Part shown: positions 49,675 through 62,253 of the stretch, one piece after another
How the letters are laid out: every line of letters begins with the position of its first letter
Position numbering within the stretch: the stretch's first letter is position 1
From: Cellulosimicrobium sp. Marseille-Q4280
GTDB lineage: Bacteria; Actinomycetota; Actinomycetes; Actinomycetales; Cellulomonadaceae
Length of the DNA: 64,000 bases
Direction of reading: 5' to 3'
Assembly: GCF_943181405.1 (NCBI RefSeq)
Contig: NZ_CALPBY010000005.1
Coordinates: 62,001-126,000 of the forward strand
The notes under the pieces: generated by a model
What the model was told of the DNA's origin: nothing
Seen by the model: only the letters and a program-made list of their open reading frames with translations
Database searches by the model: none
Made by a program: the position numbers and the translations under genes

Positions 49675-51112
49675 GCCAGGGATCCAGCGAGATCCGGGAT
49701 CACGGGCGCGGACACGTCCGTCGTCGGTGCCGACGCCGCCGCGTACCGGTTGGCGGGACGGTCGAGCCCGTAGTGCTCGCGCAGCGTCGTGCCCTCGTAC
49801 TCGTCGCGGAACAGGCCGCGCTCGCGCAGCACGGGCAGGACGTGGTCGACGAACTGCTCGAGCCCCGACGGCAGGACGGCGGGCATGATGTTGAACCCGT
49901 CGGCGGCCTCGGCGTCGTACCAGTCCTGGATCGCGTCGGCGACCTGCTCGGGCGTGCCCGCGAACGTGCGGTGGCCGCGCCCGCCCCCGAGCCGCCCGAT
50001 GAGCTCGCGCACGGTGAGCCGCTCACGGCGCGCGAGCTCGACGACGAGCGTGTACCGGCTCTTCGCCCCCTCGATCTCGTCCTCGGACGGCAGGTCGGCG
50101 GGCAGCTCGCGGTCGAGCGGGAGGTCCTCGGGCGCGAGGCGCAGGGTCTTCGCGAGCTGGGCGCGCGCGTACTCGGGGACGATGAGCTCGTCGAGCTCGC
50201 GCTCCGCGGCGAGCGCCTCGGCCTCGGTCGACCCGATGACGGGGACGATCCCCGGCAGGATCTTCACGGTCCCGGGGTCGCGGCCCACTGCAAGGGCCCG
50301 CGCCTTGAGGTCGGCGTAGAAGTCCTGGGCGTCGCCCAGCGTCTGGTGCGCCGTGAACACGGCCTCCGCGTACCGGGCCGCGAGGTCCTTGCCGTCGTCG
50401 GACGACCCGGCCTGCACGACGAGCGGCCGCGCCTGCGGGGACCGGGGCGTCGTGAGCGCGCCGTGCACCGAGAAGTGCTCGCCGACGTGCCCCGGCGCGT
50501 GGATCTTCGTCGCGTCCGCCCACACGCCCGCCGCCTTGTCGGCGAGAACCGCGTCGTCCTCCCACGAGTCCCAGAGCGCGAACGCGACCTCGAGGAACTC
50601 CGCGGCGCGCTCGTAGCGGACCGCGTGGGCGGGCTGGTCGTCGAGGCCGAAGTTCCGCGCGATGTCCGGACCCGCGGTCGTCACGACGTTCCAGCCCGCA
50701 CGTCCGCCCGAGACGTGGTCGATCGACGCGAAGCGCCGTGCGAGGTTGTACGGCGAGTTGTACGTCGTCGACGCGGTCGCGATGAGCCCGATGCGCTCGG
50801 TCACGGTCGCGATCGCGGTGAGCACGATGAGCGGGTCGAGCGAGCCCGACGGTCGGCGTCCGACGTCGGACCGCAGCCCCGGCCCGTCGGCGAAGAAGAT
50901 CGAGTCGAGCTTCCCCGCCTCGGCGGTCTGCGCGAGCCGCTGGAGGTGCGCGATGTTCGTCGACGTCCAGGCGGGGTCGCTCTCGGGGAGCCGCCACGAC
51001 GCCTCGTGGTGCCCGGTGCTCATGAGGAACGCGTTGAGGTGCAGCCGTCCGGGGCGGTGGCCGTCGCGGCCTGCGGCGCGCGGGACGCCGGCGGAGCCGG
51101 TGAGGGGGGTGG

Positions 51113-51116
<4 letters not shown>
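49671..51116 (-). CDS. LLM-class flavin-dependent monooxygenase (NtaA/SnaA/DszA type)
   Basis: A 481-residue monooxygenase of the longer NtaA/SnaA/DszA/SoxA subgroup. Visible motifs are H-L-Q-R-L-A-Q-T-A-E-A-G-K-L-D-S-I-F-F-A-D (about 56-76), the S-x-T-Y-N-S-P-Y-N-L-A-R-R segment, and G-G-R-A-G-W-N-V-V-T-T (about 137-147). Members oxidise sulfones, aminopolycarboxylates or similar compounds. Encoded inside an Ssu-type operon, it probably broadens the range of organosulfur compounds used. ATG at 51116 overlaps the ATPase stop. Confidence 0.9.
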
Positions 51117-51936
<820 letters not shown>

Positions 51937-51961
<25 letters not shown>

Positions 51962-52797
51962 GACAGCACCTTCCTCTGCAGGAGGCGGACGCCGAGGTCC
52001 GCCGAGTAGCCCAGGACCCCGTACACGACGAGACCGACGAGGATGATCTCCGTCTGCCCGTACGTGCGCGCGAGCTCCATCATGTAGCCGATCCCGGCGG
52101 TCGCGTTGACCTGCTCCACCACGACGAGCGCGAGCATCGACCCGGTGACCGCGAAGCGCAGCCCGAGGAAGAAGCCCGGCAGCGCGCCGGGCAGGATGAC
52201 GCGGCGCACGAACTGGCGCCGCGAGAGCTGGACCGTCTCCGCGAGCTCGACGTACCGGCTGTCGATCGCCCGCAGGCCGTTGTGCGTGTGCAGGTAGATG
52301 GGGATGAAGACGCCGAGCGCGATGGTGATGACCTTCATCTCCTCGCCGATCCCGAACCACAGGATCAGCAGCGGCAGGAGGGCGAGGTTGGGGATCGCGC
52401 GCTTGACCTGGATCGGACCGTCGAGGACGGCGTCGCCCACCCGGCTGAGCCCCGCGGCGAGCGCGAGCGCCACGCCCGCGACGATGCCGAAGGAGAGACC
52501 GAGGGCGGCGCGCGTGAGCGAGACCGCGAGGTGCCCGCCGAGCCTTCCGTCCGCGACCAGCTCGCTACCCGTCGTCAGGACCGTCCACGGGGCGCTGAGC
52601 ACGCGCGGGTCGATGAACCCGGTCGCGGACCCGACCGACCAGACCCCGACGATCAGCGCCACCCCGACGAGGGCGGCGAGCGGGATCGGACGGCCGAGCC
52701 CGAGGCGCGTGCCGCGCGGGCGCACGTCCGTCACGACCGGTGGTGCGTCGACCTTCGGGACCAGCAGGTCCGCCCGGTCGACGACGGTGGCGCTCAC
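51937..52797 (-). CDS. Sulfonate ABC transporter permease (SsuC-like)
   Basis: A 286-residue permease with six hydrophobic helices and the EAA loop V-E-L-A-E-T-V-Q-L-S-R-R-Q-F-V-R-R-V-I-L-P (about 178-198). Belongs to the NitT/TauT class. GTG at 52797 overlaps the stop of the binding-protein gene (GTGA). Confidence 0.92.
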
Positions 52798-53924
52798 CGG
52801 TCGCCCCCGCCGTCCGCCGTCGCGGCGGCGGCGGCCTCGCCCGCGACGGGCCCGAAGCGCTCGTCGAACAGGTCGGCCGCGGGGAAGGGCTCGCGGTCGA
52901 GCTCGGTCGCGAGCAGGTCGATCGTCGCCTGCGTCCGCTCGATGCCCTCGGTGAGGTCCTCGGGGACGTCCGGCACCGGCGCGTTGTCGATGAGGTACTG
53001 CGCGTCCTCCTCGCTCAGGCCCTGGTCCTCGACGTAGTACCCCTGCTTCCACTCCTCGGGGTGCTCGAAGACCCAGACCTTCGCCGCCGCCCACGTCTCG
53101 ACGTACTCGCGCAGCGCCGCGGCCTTCGCCGGGTCCTGGACGACCTCCGTCGGCCCGTAGAGGTGGGACGCGTCGTCGCGCAGGTGGTGCTTGACGGACG
53201 TCGCGCCGTCGGCCTCGTACGTCTCCAGGTAGCGGTAGAGCTGCGTCCCGCCAAGCGGGGCGATGTCCACCTCGCCCGCGGCCAGAGCCGTCGAGTACAC
53301 GTCGCCCGTGCTCGGCAGCTCGACGAGCTCGACGTCGTCCTGGGTCAGACCCGCCTCCTGCAGGGCCTTGAGGACGATGGCCCCCTGCGCCTGGCCCGGG
53401 CTGAAGGCGATGCGGTGGCCGCGGAAGTCCTCGAGCGCGTCGAGCTCGACGCCGGGCGCGCCCGCGAACTCGTAGATCGGCACGTCCTCCCAGTTGTCGC
53501 GGTAGACCGAGGCGTAGATCTGCACGTCCAGCCCGGTCCACGTCGCGTGGATCGGCGGGATCTCGGCGACGGCGCCGATGTCGAGCGAGTCGGCCCGGAA
53601 CGCCTCGGTCGTCGCGGGGCCTCCGGAGATGTTGGCCCACTCGACCTCGAACGAGAAGTCGCCGTCGAGCTCGTCGCCCGCGAGCTCGATCGCCTTCTGG
53701 GTGGTCGGGTCGCCGATGCGCAGGACCGTCCCCTCCGGGACCTCGGTCGGCAGCTCGGCGTCCGGGGCGAGCGCGCCGGCAGGGGCGTCGCCGGACGCCT
53801 GGGCGGCGCTGCACGCGCCGGTCGCGAGGACGGCGGCCAGCGAGAGCGCGGCGAGGGCGGCGGTGCGCGACGAGGTGCTCGGGCGGTCGGCGTGCGGCGG
53901 GACGGTGCGGTGGTGCTGGGTCAT
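52794..53924 (-). CDS. Sulfonate ABC substrate-binding lipoprotein (SsuA-like)
   Basis: A 376-residue solute-binding protein. Lipoprotein signal with hydrophobic A-A-L-A-A-L-S-L-A-A-V-L-A-T-G-A-C, Cys at about 38. The mature part is SsuA/TauA-like: L-R-I-G-D-P-T-T-Q-K-A near the N-terminus, D-I-G-A-V-A-E-I-P-P, and F-S-P-G-Q-A-Q-G-A near the middle. A 30-residue His/Pro-rich stretch precedes the hydrophobic core. ATG at 53924 follows AGAGGACC. First gene of the leftward sulfonate operon. Confidence 0.9.
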   Translation of the reverse strand: MTQHHRTVPPHADRPSTSSRTAALAALSLAAVLATGACSAAQASGDAPAGALAPDAELPTEVPEGTVLRIGDPTTQKAIELAGDELDGDFSFEVEWANISGGPATTEAFRADSLDIGAVAEIPPIHATWTGLDVQIYASVYRDNWEDVPIYEFAGAPGVELDALEDFRGHRIAFSPGQAQGAIVLKALQEAGLTQDDVELVELPSTGDVYSTALAAGEVDIAPLGGTQLYRYLETYEADGATSVKHHLRDDASHLYGPTEVVQDPAKAAALREYVETWAAAKVWVFEHPEEWKQGYYVEDQGLSEEDAQYLIDNAPVPDVPEDLTEGIERTQATIDLLATELDREPFPAADLFDERFGPVAGEAAAAATADGGGDR

Positions 53925-54054
53925 GTCAGGTCCTCTCGGGGCGGGTCTGCGGACGCGGCGGTACGCGGGTCGTGGGAGCGCTCGAGAGGGCGACAGCGGA
54001 GGGGTGCGACAGTCGGCGTGGTCGTCGTCATGGAGCACGACGCTAGAGAAAGCC

Positions 54055-54067
54055 GACTAGATCAGTC
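54055..54067. promoter_or_regulatory. Imperfect dyad upstream of the sulfonate operon
   Basis: GACTAGATCAGTC is an imperfect dyad (GACT...AGTC) about 130 bases upstream of the binding-protein start, in the most AT-rich part of the gap. It may belong to a sulfur-responsive promoter, but I cannot assign a regulator. Confidence 0.3.
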
Positions 54068-54121
54068 CAGTTTGTTCTGAGGGATGGGCCGTTGTAACGC
54101 TGCGTGAACGCGACGGGCGCG

Positions 54122-54163
54122 ACGACGGCCCCGGCCCTCCCGCAGGAGGTCCGGGGCCGTCGT
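54122..54163. terminator. clpC terminator hairpin
   Basis: ACGACGGCCCCGG and its exact complement form a 13-bp stem around a 16-base loop, about 70 bases beyond the clpC stop. It lies between clpC and the sulfonate promoter. Between 53925 and 54231 no further gene is seen. Confidence 0.75.
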
Positions 54164-54231
54164 GGTCAGGCTGTGCCGGTCGAGCCGGTCGAGCCGGTCA
54201 GGCGTCGCGCGTCAGGCGCGGCGGGAGCGTG

Positions 54232-56799
<2,568 letters not shown>

Positions 56800-56872
56800 G
56801 TGCTGCTCCTCACGAGCGGCCTACACCTGCGCACCGACGTCCCTGGCCTCCAGGAATCGCCGAGTACAGCCT

Positions 56873-56895
56873 GACCGCATTGACTCTATGCGGTC
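56873..56895. promoter_or_regulatory. Inverted repeat in the clpC upstream region
   Basis: GACCGCAT and ATGCGGTC, perfectly complementary with a seven-base spacer, lie 73 bases upstream of clpC. Further upstream TTCGCCAGGGGCG (56929-56941 region) resembles a degenerate CGC-N-GCG site of the ClgR type. Either could regulate clpC; evidence is only positional. Confidence 0.4.
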
Positions 56896-57102
56896 CGAAC
56901 GAGGCACACCCCCTCCGTATGCCGTTGTTCGCCAGGGGCGTGATTGAGGGGTCACGCCGTGACCTGCGGGTGCTCGCGCCGCGGGTCCGGCGCGTCTCCT
57001 CGACGCCCGGCAGGGACGACACGCGCCCCGGGCGTTGACCCGGCCCCTCCGCGGCGGCAGGCTCGGGGTGCGGCCCCCGCACCGGCAGAAGGGTGGGCGA
57101 TC

Positions 57103-57750
57103 ATGACGCACGGACCGGACCAGCAGCCCGAGGAGCCGACCGCGCGCCGCGAGCACGGCGCCGTCGGACGTCCCGACGGGACCCCGGCGACGTGGGAGCA
57201 GGTGGTCGACCGGTTCCACGGCGTCGTCGCCGAGGTCGCCGACCCGCTCACGTGGGGCCTCGACCTCGACGAGGAGACCATCACCGGTGTCGGCGACGGC
57301 ACCCACGACCTCACGGACGAGCGGTTCCTGCGCTCCTACGTCTCGTTCTCCGGGGAGACGCTCGACGTCGAGACGCTGCGCGTCGTCGCGGCCGACGACG
57401 AGCAGTCCGCGGAGATCCTGCGGACCGCGCTGAGCAGCGCGCTCGCCGCGCCGCTGCACGCCGACTCCGCGGACGACGACTTCCTCGACTCCTACCAGGA
57501 GTACCGCGCGGCCATGCGCTCTATCGTCGAGGAGGTCGACGCCGCATCGCTCTCCCGCGCGCCGTTCGTCGTGGACGGCGCCGAGGTCGCCGGGCTGCAC
57601 GCGCGGGTGCGCGACAGCGCCGCGGTGTACGTGGTGGTGGAGGACCGGGCGGTCGTGATCGCCGGGCCGGGCGACCTGCTGGAGCGGGTCGACGTCGTGA
57701 CCGCGCCGTTGCGCGCGATCCTCCACGGCGAGGACCACGGCGAGCTCTGA
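57103..57750 (+). CDS. Hypothetical protein
   Basis: A 215-residue soluble, acidic protein (many Asp/Glu, pattern V-V-A-A-D-D-E-Q-S). No signal peptide or membrane segment. I do not recognise a domain. The middle is helical-looking (A-E-I-L-R-T-A-L-S-S-A-L-A-A-P-L) and the C-terminus has beta strands (A-V-Y-V-V-V-E-D-R-A-V-V-I-A-G-P). ATG at 57103; a longer open frame upstream is Arg-rich and unlikely. It ends 27 bases before the universal stress protein gene and may be co-transcribed with it. Confidence 0.65.
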   Translation: MTHGPDQQPEEPTARREHGAVGRPDGTPATWEQVVDRFHGVVAEVADPLTWGLDLDEETITGVGDGTHDLTDERFLRSYVSFSGETLDVETLRVVAADDEQSAEILRTALSSALAAPLHADSADDDFLDSYQEYRAAMRSIVEEVDAASLSRAPFVVDGAEVAGLHARVRDSAAVYVVVEDRAVVIAGPGDLLERVDVVTAPLRAILHGEDHGEL

Positions 57751-57777
57751 CCGGTTACGGGACACGGAGGTGGCGCG

Positions 57778-58767
57778 GTGCGCGGGGTGATCGTCGGTGT
57801 GGACGGGTCCGAGGGGTCGGACGAGGCGCTCGACTGGGCGCTGCACGAGGCCGCGTCGCGCGGGACGCGCCTCACGGCCGTGCTCGCGTGGGACCCGGGA
57901 CGTCACGCCGGCCGCGAGGACACCGGTGACGAGGACGCTCGGGGCGCCCGTCGGCGTGACGCGGTCGCCGGCTGGGTCGAGGCGGCGCGCGAGCGCACGG
58001 GGCTCGGCGCGGCGGACGTGGACGTCGTCGCGACGGAGGTCCGCGGCAACGCCGCGACGTCCCTGCTCGCGCTCGCCGAGGGCGAGGGTGCGGCCAAGGC
58101 CAAGGTCGAGGTAGAGATCGACGGCGGCAGCGACGGTGACGGTGACGGTGACAGCAGGGCCGAGGGCGGCCCCGCCGACCTGCTCGTGGTCGGTCGCTGC
58201 GGCCGCGGCCGGGTCAGCCGCATGGTGCTCGGCTCGGTGCCGTCGGCCGTCCTGCAGCACGCGACGGTGCCCGTGACGGTCGTCCGCGGCACGACCGCGA
58301 ACCGGGTGGGGCCCGTCGTCGTCGGGGTCGACGGCTCCGCGACGTCGGTGCACGCGCTGCGGCACGGGGCGGACGTCGCCCGCCGCACGGGCGCGACCCT
58401 CGAGGCGCTGTTCTGCTGGCAGATCGTCACGCTCGCCCCGCTGCCCGACTCGTGGGGCTGGGCCCCGCCGATCGACGACTACGAGGCCTTCGCCGCCGCG
58501 ACGCTCGACACCGCGCTCGAGACAGCGGGCGTCGACCTGCCCGACGACCGCGTGGTCCGCACGGTCCGGCACGTACAGGCCGCGAAGGGCGTCATCGAGG
58601 CGTCGTCGCATGCGTCGCGACTGGTGCTCGGCAACCGCGGCGTGGGCGGGTTCGACCGCCTCCTCCTCGGCTCGGTGAGCCGGCACGCGACGGAGTACGC
58701 GCACTGCCCCGTCACGGTCGTACGCCCGCCCGAGGCGACGCACCCCTCGGGCTCCACGGAACTCTGA
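57778..58767 (+). CDS. Universal stress protein with two UspA domains
   Basis: A 329-residue tandem USP. Domain 1 (about 1-170) opens with G-V-I-V-G-V-D-G-S-E-G-S and ends with the ATP-binding G-R-C-G-R-G-R-V-S-R-M-V-L-G-S-V motif. Domain 2 (about 178-320) has V-V-V-G-V-D-G-S-A-T-S and G-N-R-G-V-G-G-F-D-R-L-L-L-G-S-V. Both have the G-2x-G-9x-G-S/T pattern of ATP-binding USPs. A Gly/Asp-repeat insertion (about 115-128) interrupts domain 1 and is encoded by repeats of GGTGAC. GTG at 57778 follows GGAGGTGG. Confidence 0.92.
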   Translation: MRGVIVGVDGSEGSDEALDWALHEAASRGTRLTAVLAWDPGRHAGREDTGDEDARGARRRDAVAGWVEAARERTGLGAADVDVVATEVRGNAATSLLALAEGEGAAKAKVEVEIDGGSDGDGDGDSRAEGGPADLLVVGRCGRGRVSRMVLGSVPSAVLQHATVPVTVVRGTTANRVGPVVVGVDGSATSVHALRHGADVARRTGATLEALFCWQIVTLAPLPDSWGWAPPIDDYEAFAAATLDTALETAGVDLPDDRVVRTVRHVQAAKGVIEASSHASRLVLGNRGVGGFDRLLLGSVSRHATEYAHCPVTVVRPPEATHPSGSTEL

Positions 58768-58909
58768 ACCCGGCCAGGGCTCTCGCTGCTCTCTCGCCTC
58801 GCCGAACCACCTGACGAAACTGAACGTCGGAGGGAAGGACTCCCGGGTGCCCGGGCAAGAGGTTGCTTATCGGCGCGGAGTTTTGACTGGTTAAAAGGGT
58901 TGTGAAGCC

Positions 58910-59967
58910 TCAGGCGCGGTGGTCGAGCTCGTCCTCGATCACGGCCTCGAGCTCGGCCGCGCTCGGCAGCGCGCCGCGGGCGTCCGCGGGGCGGCCCTGG
59001 TAGTCCGCGACGGCGATCGGCACCCGGGTACCGGCCAGCGCGTACCGCACCGTGGGGCCGGTATTGCCCGTGCACAGCAGGATCCCGATCGTCGGGGCGT
59101 GGATCTCGGGCCGGCGGAACTGGTCGTCGACGATCGCGACGTACGTGCCGAGCTGGCCGACGTGGGCGGGCTCGAACGGCCCGATCTTGAGCTCGACGAC
59201 GACGTACCGCAGCTGCTCGACGTGGAAGAAGAGCAAGTCCACGTAGAACTCGTCCACCCGGTCGCTCGCGTCGTCCGGCACGGTCAGGCGCACCTGGCGC
59301 CCGACGAACGCCATGCCGCGACCGAGCTCGAGCATCGTGTCCTGCAGCCGGTCCATCAGCGCCTGCTCGACGTCGCGCTCCGCGATGCGCTCGACCAGGC
59401 CCAGGTGCTCGAACACGTACGGGTCCTTGACCAGCTGCTGCGCCAGCTCAGAATCCGGGGCCTCGAGCGCATCGGTGAAGTTCGTCGGCGCCGCCCCGAC
59501 GGCGCGACGCAGGTCGGCCTTGATCTGGTGCTCGAGCACCGCGCGCGACCAGCCGTACTCGGCCGCACTCGCGGCGTACCAGTCCCGCTCCTCGCGGGTC
59601 TTCAGCCGGTCGAGCAGGACCGTGACATGGCACCACGGCAATCGTCCACCAACGTGGTGGACGAACTCCTCCTCCGTCGGCCACGCCTCCGCAGCCCGCG
59701 CATGTACAGCAGGTTCGACCGTGACCAGCCGCGCTGGTCGGGGAACTCGCGCTGCAGGTCCGCGGCCAGCGACGTGACGACCTTGCTTCCCCAGCCCGCC
59801 GCGCGCTGCCGATCGAGGATGTCGCGCCCGACCGACCAATACAGGCGTAGCACCTCGGTGTTCGCCGCGCGTGCCGCGCGGAACCGCGTCGCGCGCACCC
59901 GCGCCTTCAGCTCCGCCAGGAGCTCGGCGTACCCGGCTGGCTCCAGCTCACTCCCCGACGACACCAT
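58910..59967 (-). pseudogene. YhcG/DUF1016 PDDEXK nuclease gene, frameshifted
   Basis: Two frames together encode one YhcG-type protein of about 350 residues. The N-terminal DUF1016_N part (from ATG 59967) runs through W-S-V-G-R-D-I-L and R-G-W-S-R-S-N-L-L-Y-M-R. It then loses frame, and the continuation A-A-E-A-W-P-T-E-E-E-F-V-H-H-V-G through W-S-R-A-V-L-E-H-Q-I to the PDDEXK core with F-Y-V-D-L-L-F-F-H and V-V-V-E-L-K-I-G is in a second frame. Adding one G to the GGG run (CCC at 59695-59697 on the + strand) would restore Y-M-R-G-A-A-E-A-W. It may be a true pseudogene or a homopolymer sequencing error. YhcG nucleases often accompany defence or mobile regions. Confidence 0.85.
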
Positions 59968-60113
59968 GCGCGACATCCTGCCGCACCGCGCCCACGGGCC
60001 GATCCGCAGTGCGCCGGTGCCTCCCCGACCCTGTGGTGCTGGCTCGATCAGCAAGATCGCGACAGATCCACGACGATCAGTGAGGCCCTGCGCCCGATCA
60101 CTACTGTGCTCTC

Positions 60114-60911
60114 ATGGGGGATCGACGGCCGACACACGCCGACGTGGAGCTGCTCGAGGCGGAGTTGCGCTTCCTGCGGGCGATCGCGCTTGCACAGACT
60201 CGATGGCGGGAGGTCACCGCGGCGATCGCGGCGGGCGAGCCGTTGCCGCTGGCTGACCTGACGCCCGAGCAGGAGAGAGCTGTCCTGAACCTGCAGCTCA
60301 GGCGGCTCTCGCCGCAGGAAGGCGAACGGGTTCGTGCCGACATCGCCGCCATGGAGGCCGCCCTGCGACGCTTACGCGCCGGGGGAACCGTGCACGGATC
60401 CGGCGTCGACCAGTCAACGCGAGCAGACACTCCGTGTGAGACCCCTGCCGCTGCCCCGCCAGACGGGCGCTGGTTCGCCGTGGCCCCTCGCACGGGCACC
60501 GTCTTCAGCCCAGGCCGCGCATCAACCGCGGCGGCGCAACACTGTGAGTCGCGGCCCGACCCGCACGCGGTCCGCCTGATGAACGACTACACCGTGAAAT
60601 GGCCCCTGTGGCCGGTGTCCAACGGGGCGGCCGAGGAGATGAAAAGCCTGCTCGACGAAGGGCTCGCGACGCGACTTCGCCAGTGGGCACAGGTCTTCAA
60701 CACCCACTACGACCACGTCGACGGCTGGGTCGACCCAGCTCTCGCCGCCGAGCATCGCGCCGAAGCCGACCGCCTGCTCGCCGCGCTGCGCGCGGCGCTG
60801 CCGTCACCGTGGACGGTCACCCTCGACTACTGGGAGACGAACGGCGCTGACGGTGACGACCGAGGGTCGAGGAGAGCACCACGTGGTCCGAATCGGTCAG
60901 ATACGCCATAA
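60114..60911 (+). CDS. Hypothetical protein with a GyrA-coil-like N-terminus and a KWPLW-type C-terminus
   Basis: A 265-residue frame with two modules. Residues about 8-90 resemble the coiled-coil/dimerisation region of DNA gyrase subunit A (V-E-L-L-E-A-E-L-R-F-L-R-A-I, then R-A-V-L-N-L-Q-L-R-R-L-S-P-Q-E-G-E-R-V). Residues about 156-245 are a separate small domain seen in many actinobacterial hypothetical proteins (V-K-W-P-L-W-P-V; F-N-T-H-Y-D-H-V-D-G-W). The linker (about 95-150) is Pro/Ser/Thr-rich with less biased codon use and may not be real coding; an internal ATG at 60579 could start a second gene. No ribosome site at 60114, but TACTGT seven bases upstream suggests a leaderless mRNA. 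Function unknown. Confidence 0.6.
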   Translation: MGDRRPTHADVELLEAELRFLRAIALAQTRWREVTAAIAAGEPLPLADLTPEQERAVLNLQLRRLSPQEGERVRADIAAMEAALRRLRAGGTVHGSGVDQSTRADTPCETPAAAPPDGRWFAVAPRTGTVFSPGRASTAAAQHCESRPDPHAVRLMNDYTVKWPLWPVSNGAAEEMKSLLDEGLATRLRQWAQVFNTHYDHVDGWVDPALAAEHRAEADRLLAALRAALPSPWTVTLDYWETNGADGDDRGSRRAPRGPNRSDTP

Positions 60912-60958
60912 TGGTCGATATAGGCCAGAAACGGGTGCAAGGTGCGGAGCCACCCGGC

Positions 60959-61600
60959 TTAGCCGATGAGCGGAACCTCCGGGTAGGCCGCGAACATCGC
61001 GTCGGCTCGCGCTAGTGCACCGTCACGGGTCGGGGCGATCGCCGAGCCGAACGAGGCTGAGTCCGGGATGTTGAGGCCGCTGACGCGGTAGTTCAGCTCC
61101 ACGACGCGGTTGCCATGAACGGTCGCAGCGCGGGTCACGTAGAACGCCTGCAGACCGGCGGCCTGCATCGCCTTGTTCTGGGTCTGCGCAGCGACGGCCA
61201 TGTCCGAAACGTCTTGCGCAGTGAATGGCCGCGAGGACAGCGACATGATGTCGGTCCATACTCGCTCGGGCAGGTGGGCGGTCGGGTCGACGACCAGGCC
61301 TGAGCCGTCGCCGTTCGGGGAGACGTACACGCTCGCACCTGTCGCACGGGTGGCGTCGACGAGGTCGGGAGGAACCGCCGCGCCGAGTCCGGTGGGCGCG
61401 ACCGGCTCTTGAGCGGGCGACTCGGTGCTCGGGAGTTCTGTGGCCCTCATTTCCGCCGTTGGCGCCGGGCTCGCGCCGGTCGCTTGCGCGCCGACGTCGG
61501 GCCCGTTCGGCCCGAGGACCAGGACCGCGCCCACGGCGACCCCCACAGCCAGAACGCCGCAGGCCACCGTGGTGACGATGCGCGTGCGACGGGGCCCCAT
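60959..61600 (-). CDS. Hypothetical membrane-anchored or exported protein
   Basis: A 213-residue protein with an N-terminal hydrophobic segment (about 9-30: T-T-V-A-C-G-V-L-A-V-G-V-A-V-G-A-V-L-V-L-G) preceded by Arg, consistent with a signal anchor. A Pro/Thr/Glu-rich linker (about 40-70) leads to a globular region with S-P-N-G-D-G-S-G-L-V-V-D and A-F-Y-V-T-R-A-A-T-V-H. No family recognised. ATG at 61600. Codon bias is milder than in the sugar clusters. Converges with the preceding hypothetical gene. Confidence 0.65.
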   Translation of the reverse strand: MGPRRTRIVTTVACGVLAVGVAVGAVLVLGPNGPDVGAQATGASPAPTAEMRATELPSTESPAQEPVAPTGLGAAVPPDLVDATRATGASVYVSPNGDGSGLVVDPTAHLPERVWTDIMSLSSRPFTAQDVSDMAVAAQTQNKAMQAAGLQAFYVTRAATVHGNRVVELNYRVSGLNIPDSASFGSAIAPTRDGALARADAMFAAYPEVPLIG

Positions 61601-61827
61601 GGACTCATCATCCCCACCTTTGTCCTCAGCAGGAAGGAGAGGCTGGCTCCGGTGGCCGTCTGGAGCAACTCGCACCTCCCGAGCACGCACCCCTACCAGG
61701 TAAGTAGTGCGAGCTGATTGGACGCATGGGCTCGCCCCTCGCGGCGAAGTCCGCGTCTGTGCAGGTCAAGGCACGGTTATGGATACGGCCGACCGCTCGC
61801 ATCGTCGACGGCTGCGATGATCGTCGC

Positions 61828-62253
61828 GTGACGACAACGCCGCGGATCGACGACGGTCCCTTCTTCCACGGCACGCGCGCGCGGCTTCGGCCCGGTGACC
61901 GGCTCATCGCGGGCCGCGCCTCCAACTATCGGCCGGAGGTCGTCATGAACCACGTCTACTTCACCGCGCTGCGTGACGGCGCGGGCCTCGCGGCGCAGAT
62001 CGCCGCGATGCTCGGACCGGACGGTGCCGAACCTCACGTCTACCTCGTCGAGCCGACCGGTGCCTTCGAAGACGACCCGAACGTGACCGACAAGAAGTTC
62101 CCCGGCAACCCCACCCGCTCCTACCGGACGAGCTCGCCGCTGGCCGTCGTCGAGGAGGTGACGGACTGGGTCCGGCAGACACCCGAGGCGCTGGCGGCCT
62201 GGCGGGAGCGAGTCACGGCCATGCGAGACAGCGGCGCCGAGATCATCAACTGA
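61828..62253 (+). CDS. arr: NAD(+)-rifampin ADP-ribosyltransferase
   Basis: A 141-residue protein clearly of the Arr family, which inactivates rifampin by ADP-ribosylation of its C23 hydroxyl. The sequence follows Arr throughout: P-F-F-H-G-T with His14, H-V-Y-F-T-A with Tyr44, Y-L-V-E-P-T-G-A-F-E-D-D-P-N-V-T (acidic pair 82-83), and K-K-F-P-G-N-P-T-R-S-Y-R-T. These positions correspond to the His/Tyr/Asp active-site set of Arr. GTG at 61828 gives the usual length (about 140); the frame upstream is not conserved. Stands alone, with no integron or transposase seen nearby. Confidence 0.93.
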   Translation: MTTTPRIDDGPFFHGTRARLRPGDRLIAGRASNYRPEVVMNHVYFTALRDGAGLAAQIAAMLGPDGAEPHVYLVEPTGAFEDDPNVTDKKFPGNPTRSYRTSSPLAVVEEVTDWVRQTPEALAAWRERVTAMRDSGAEIIN

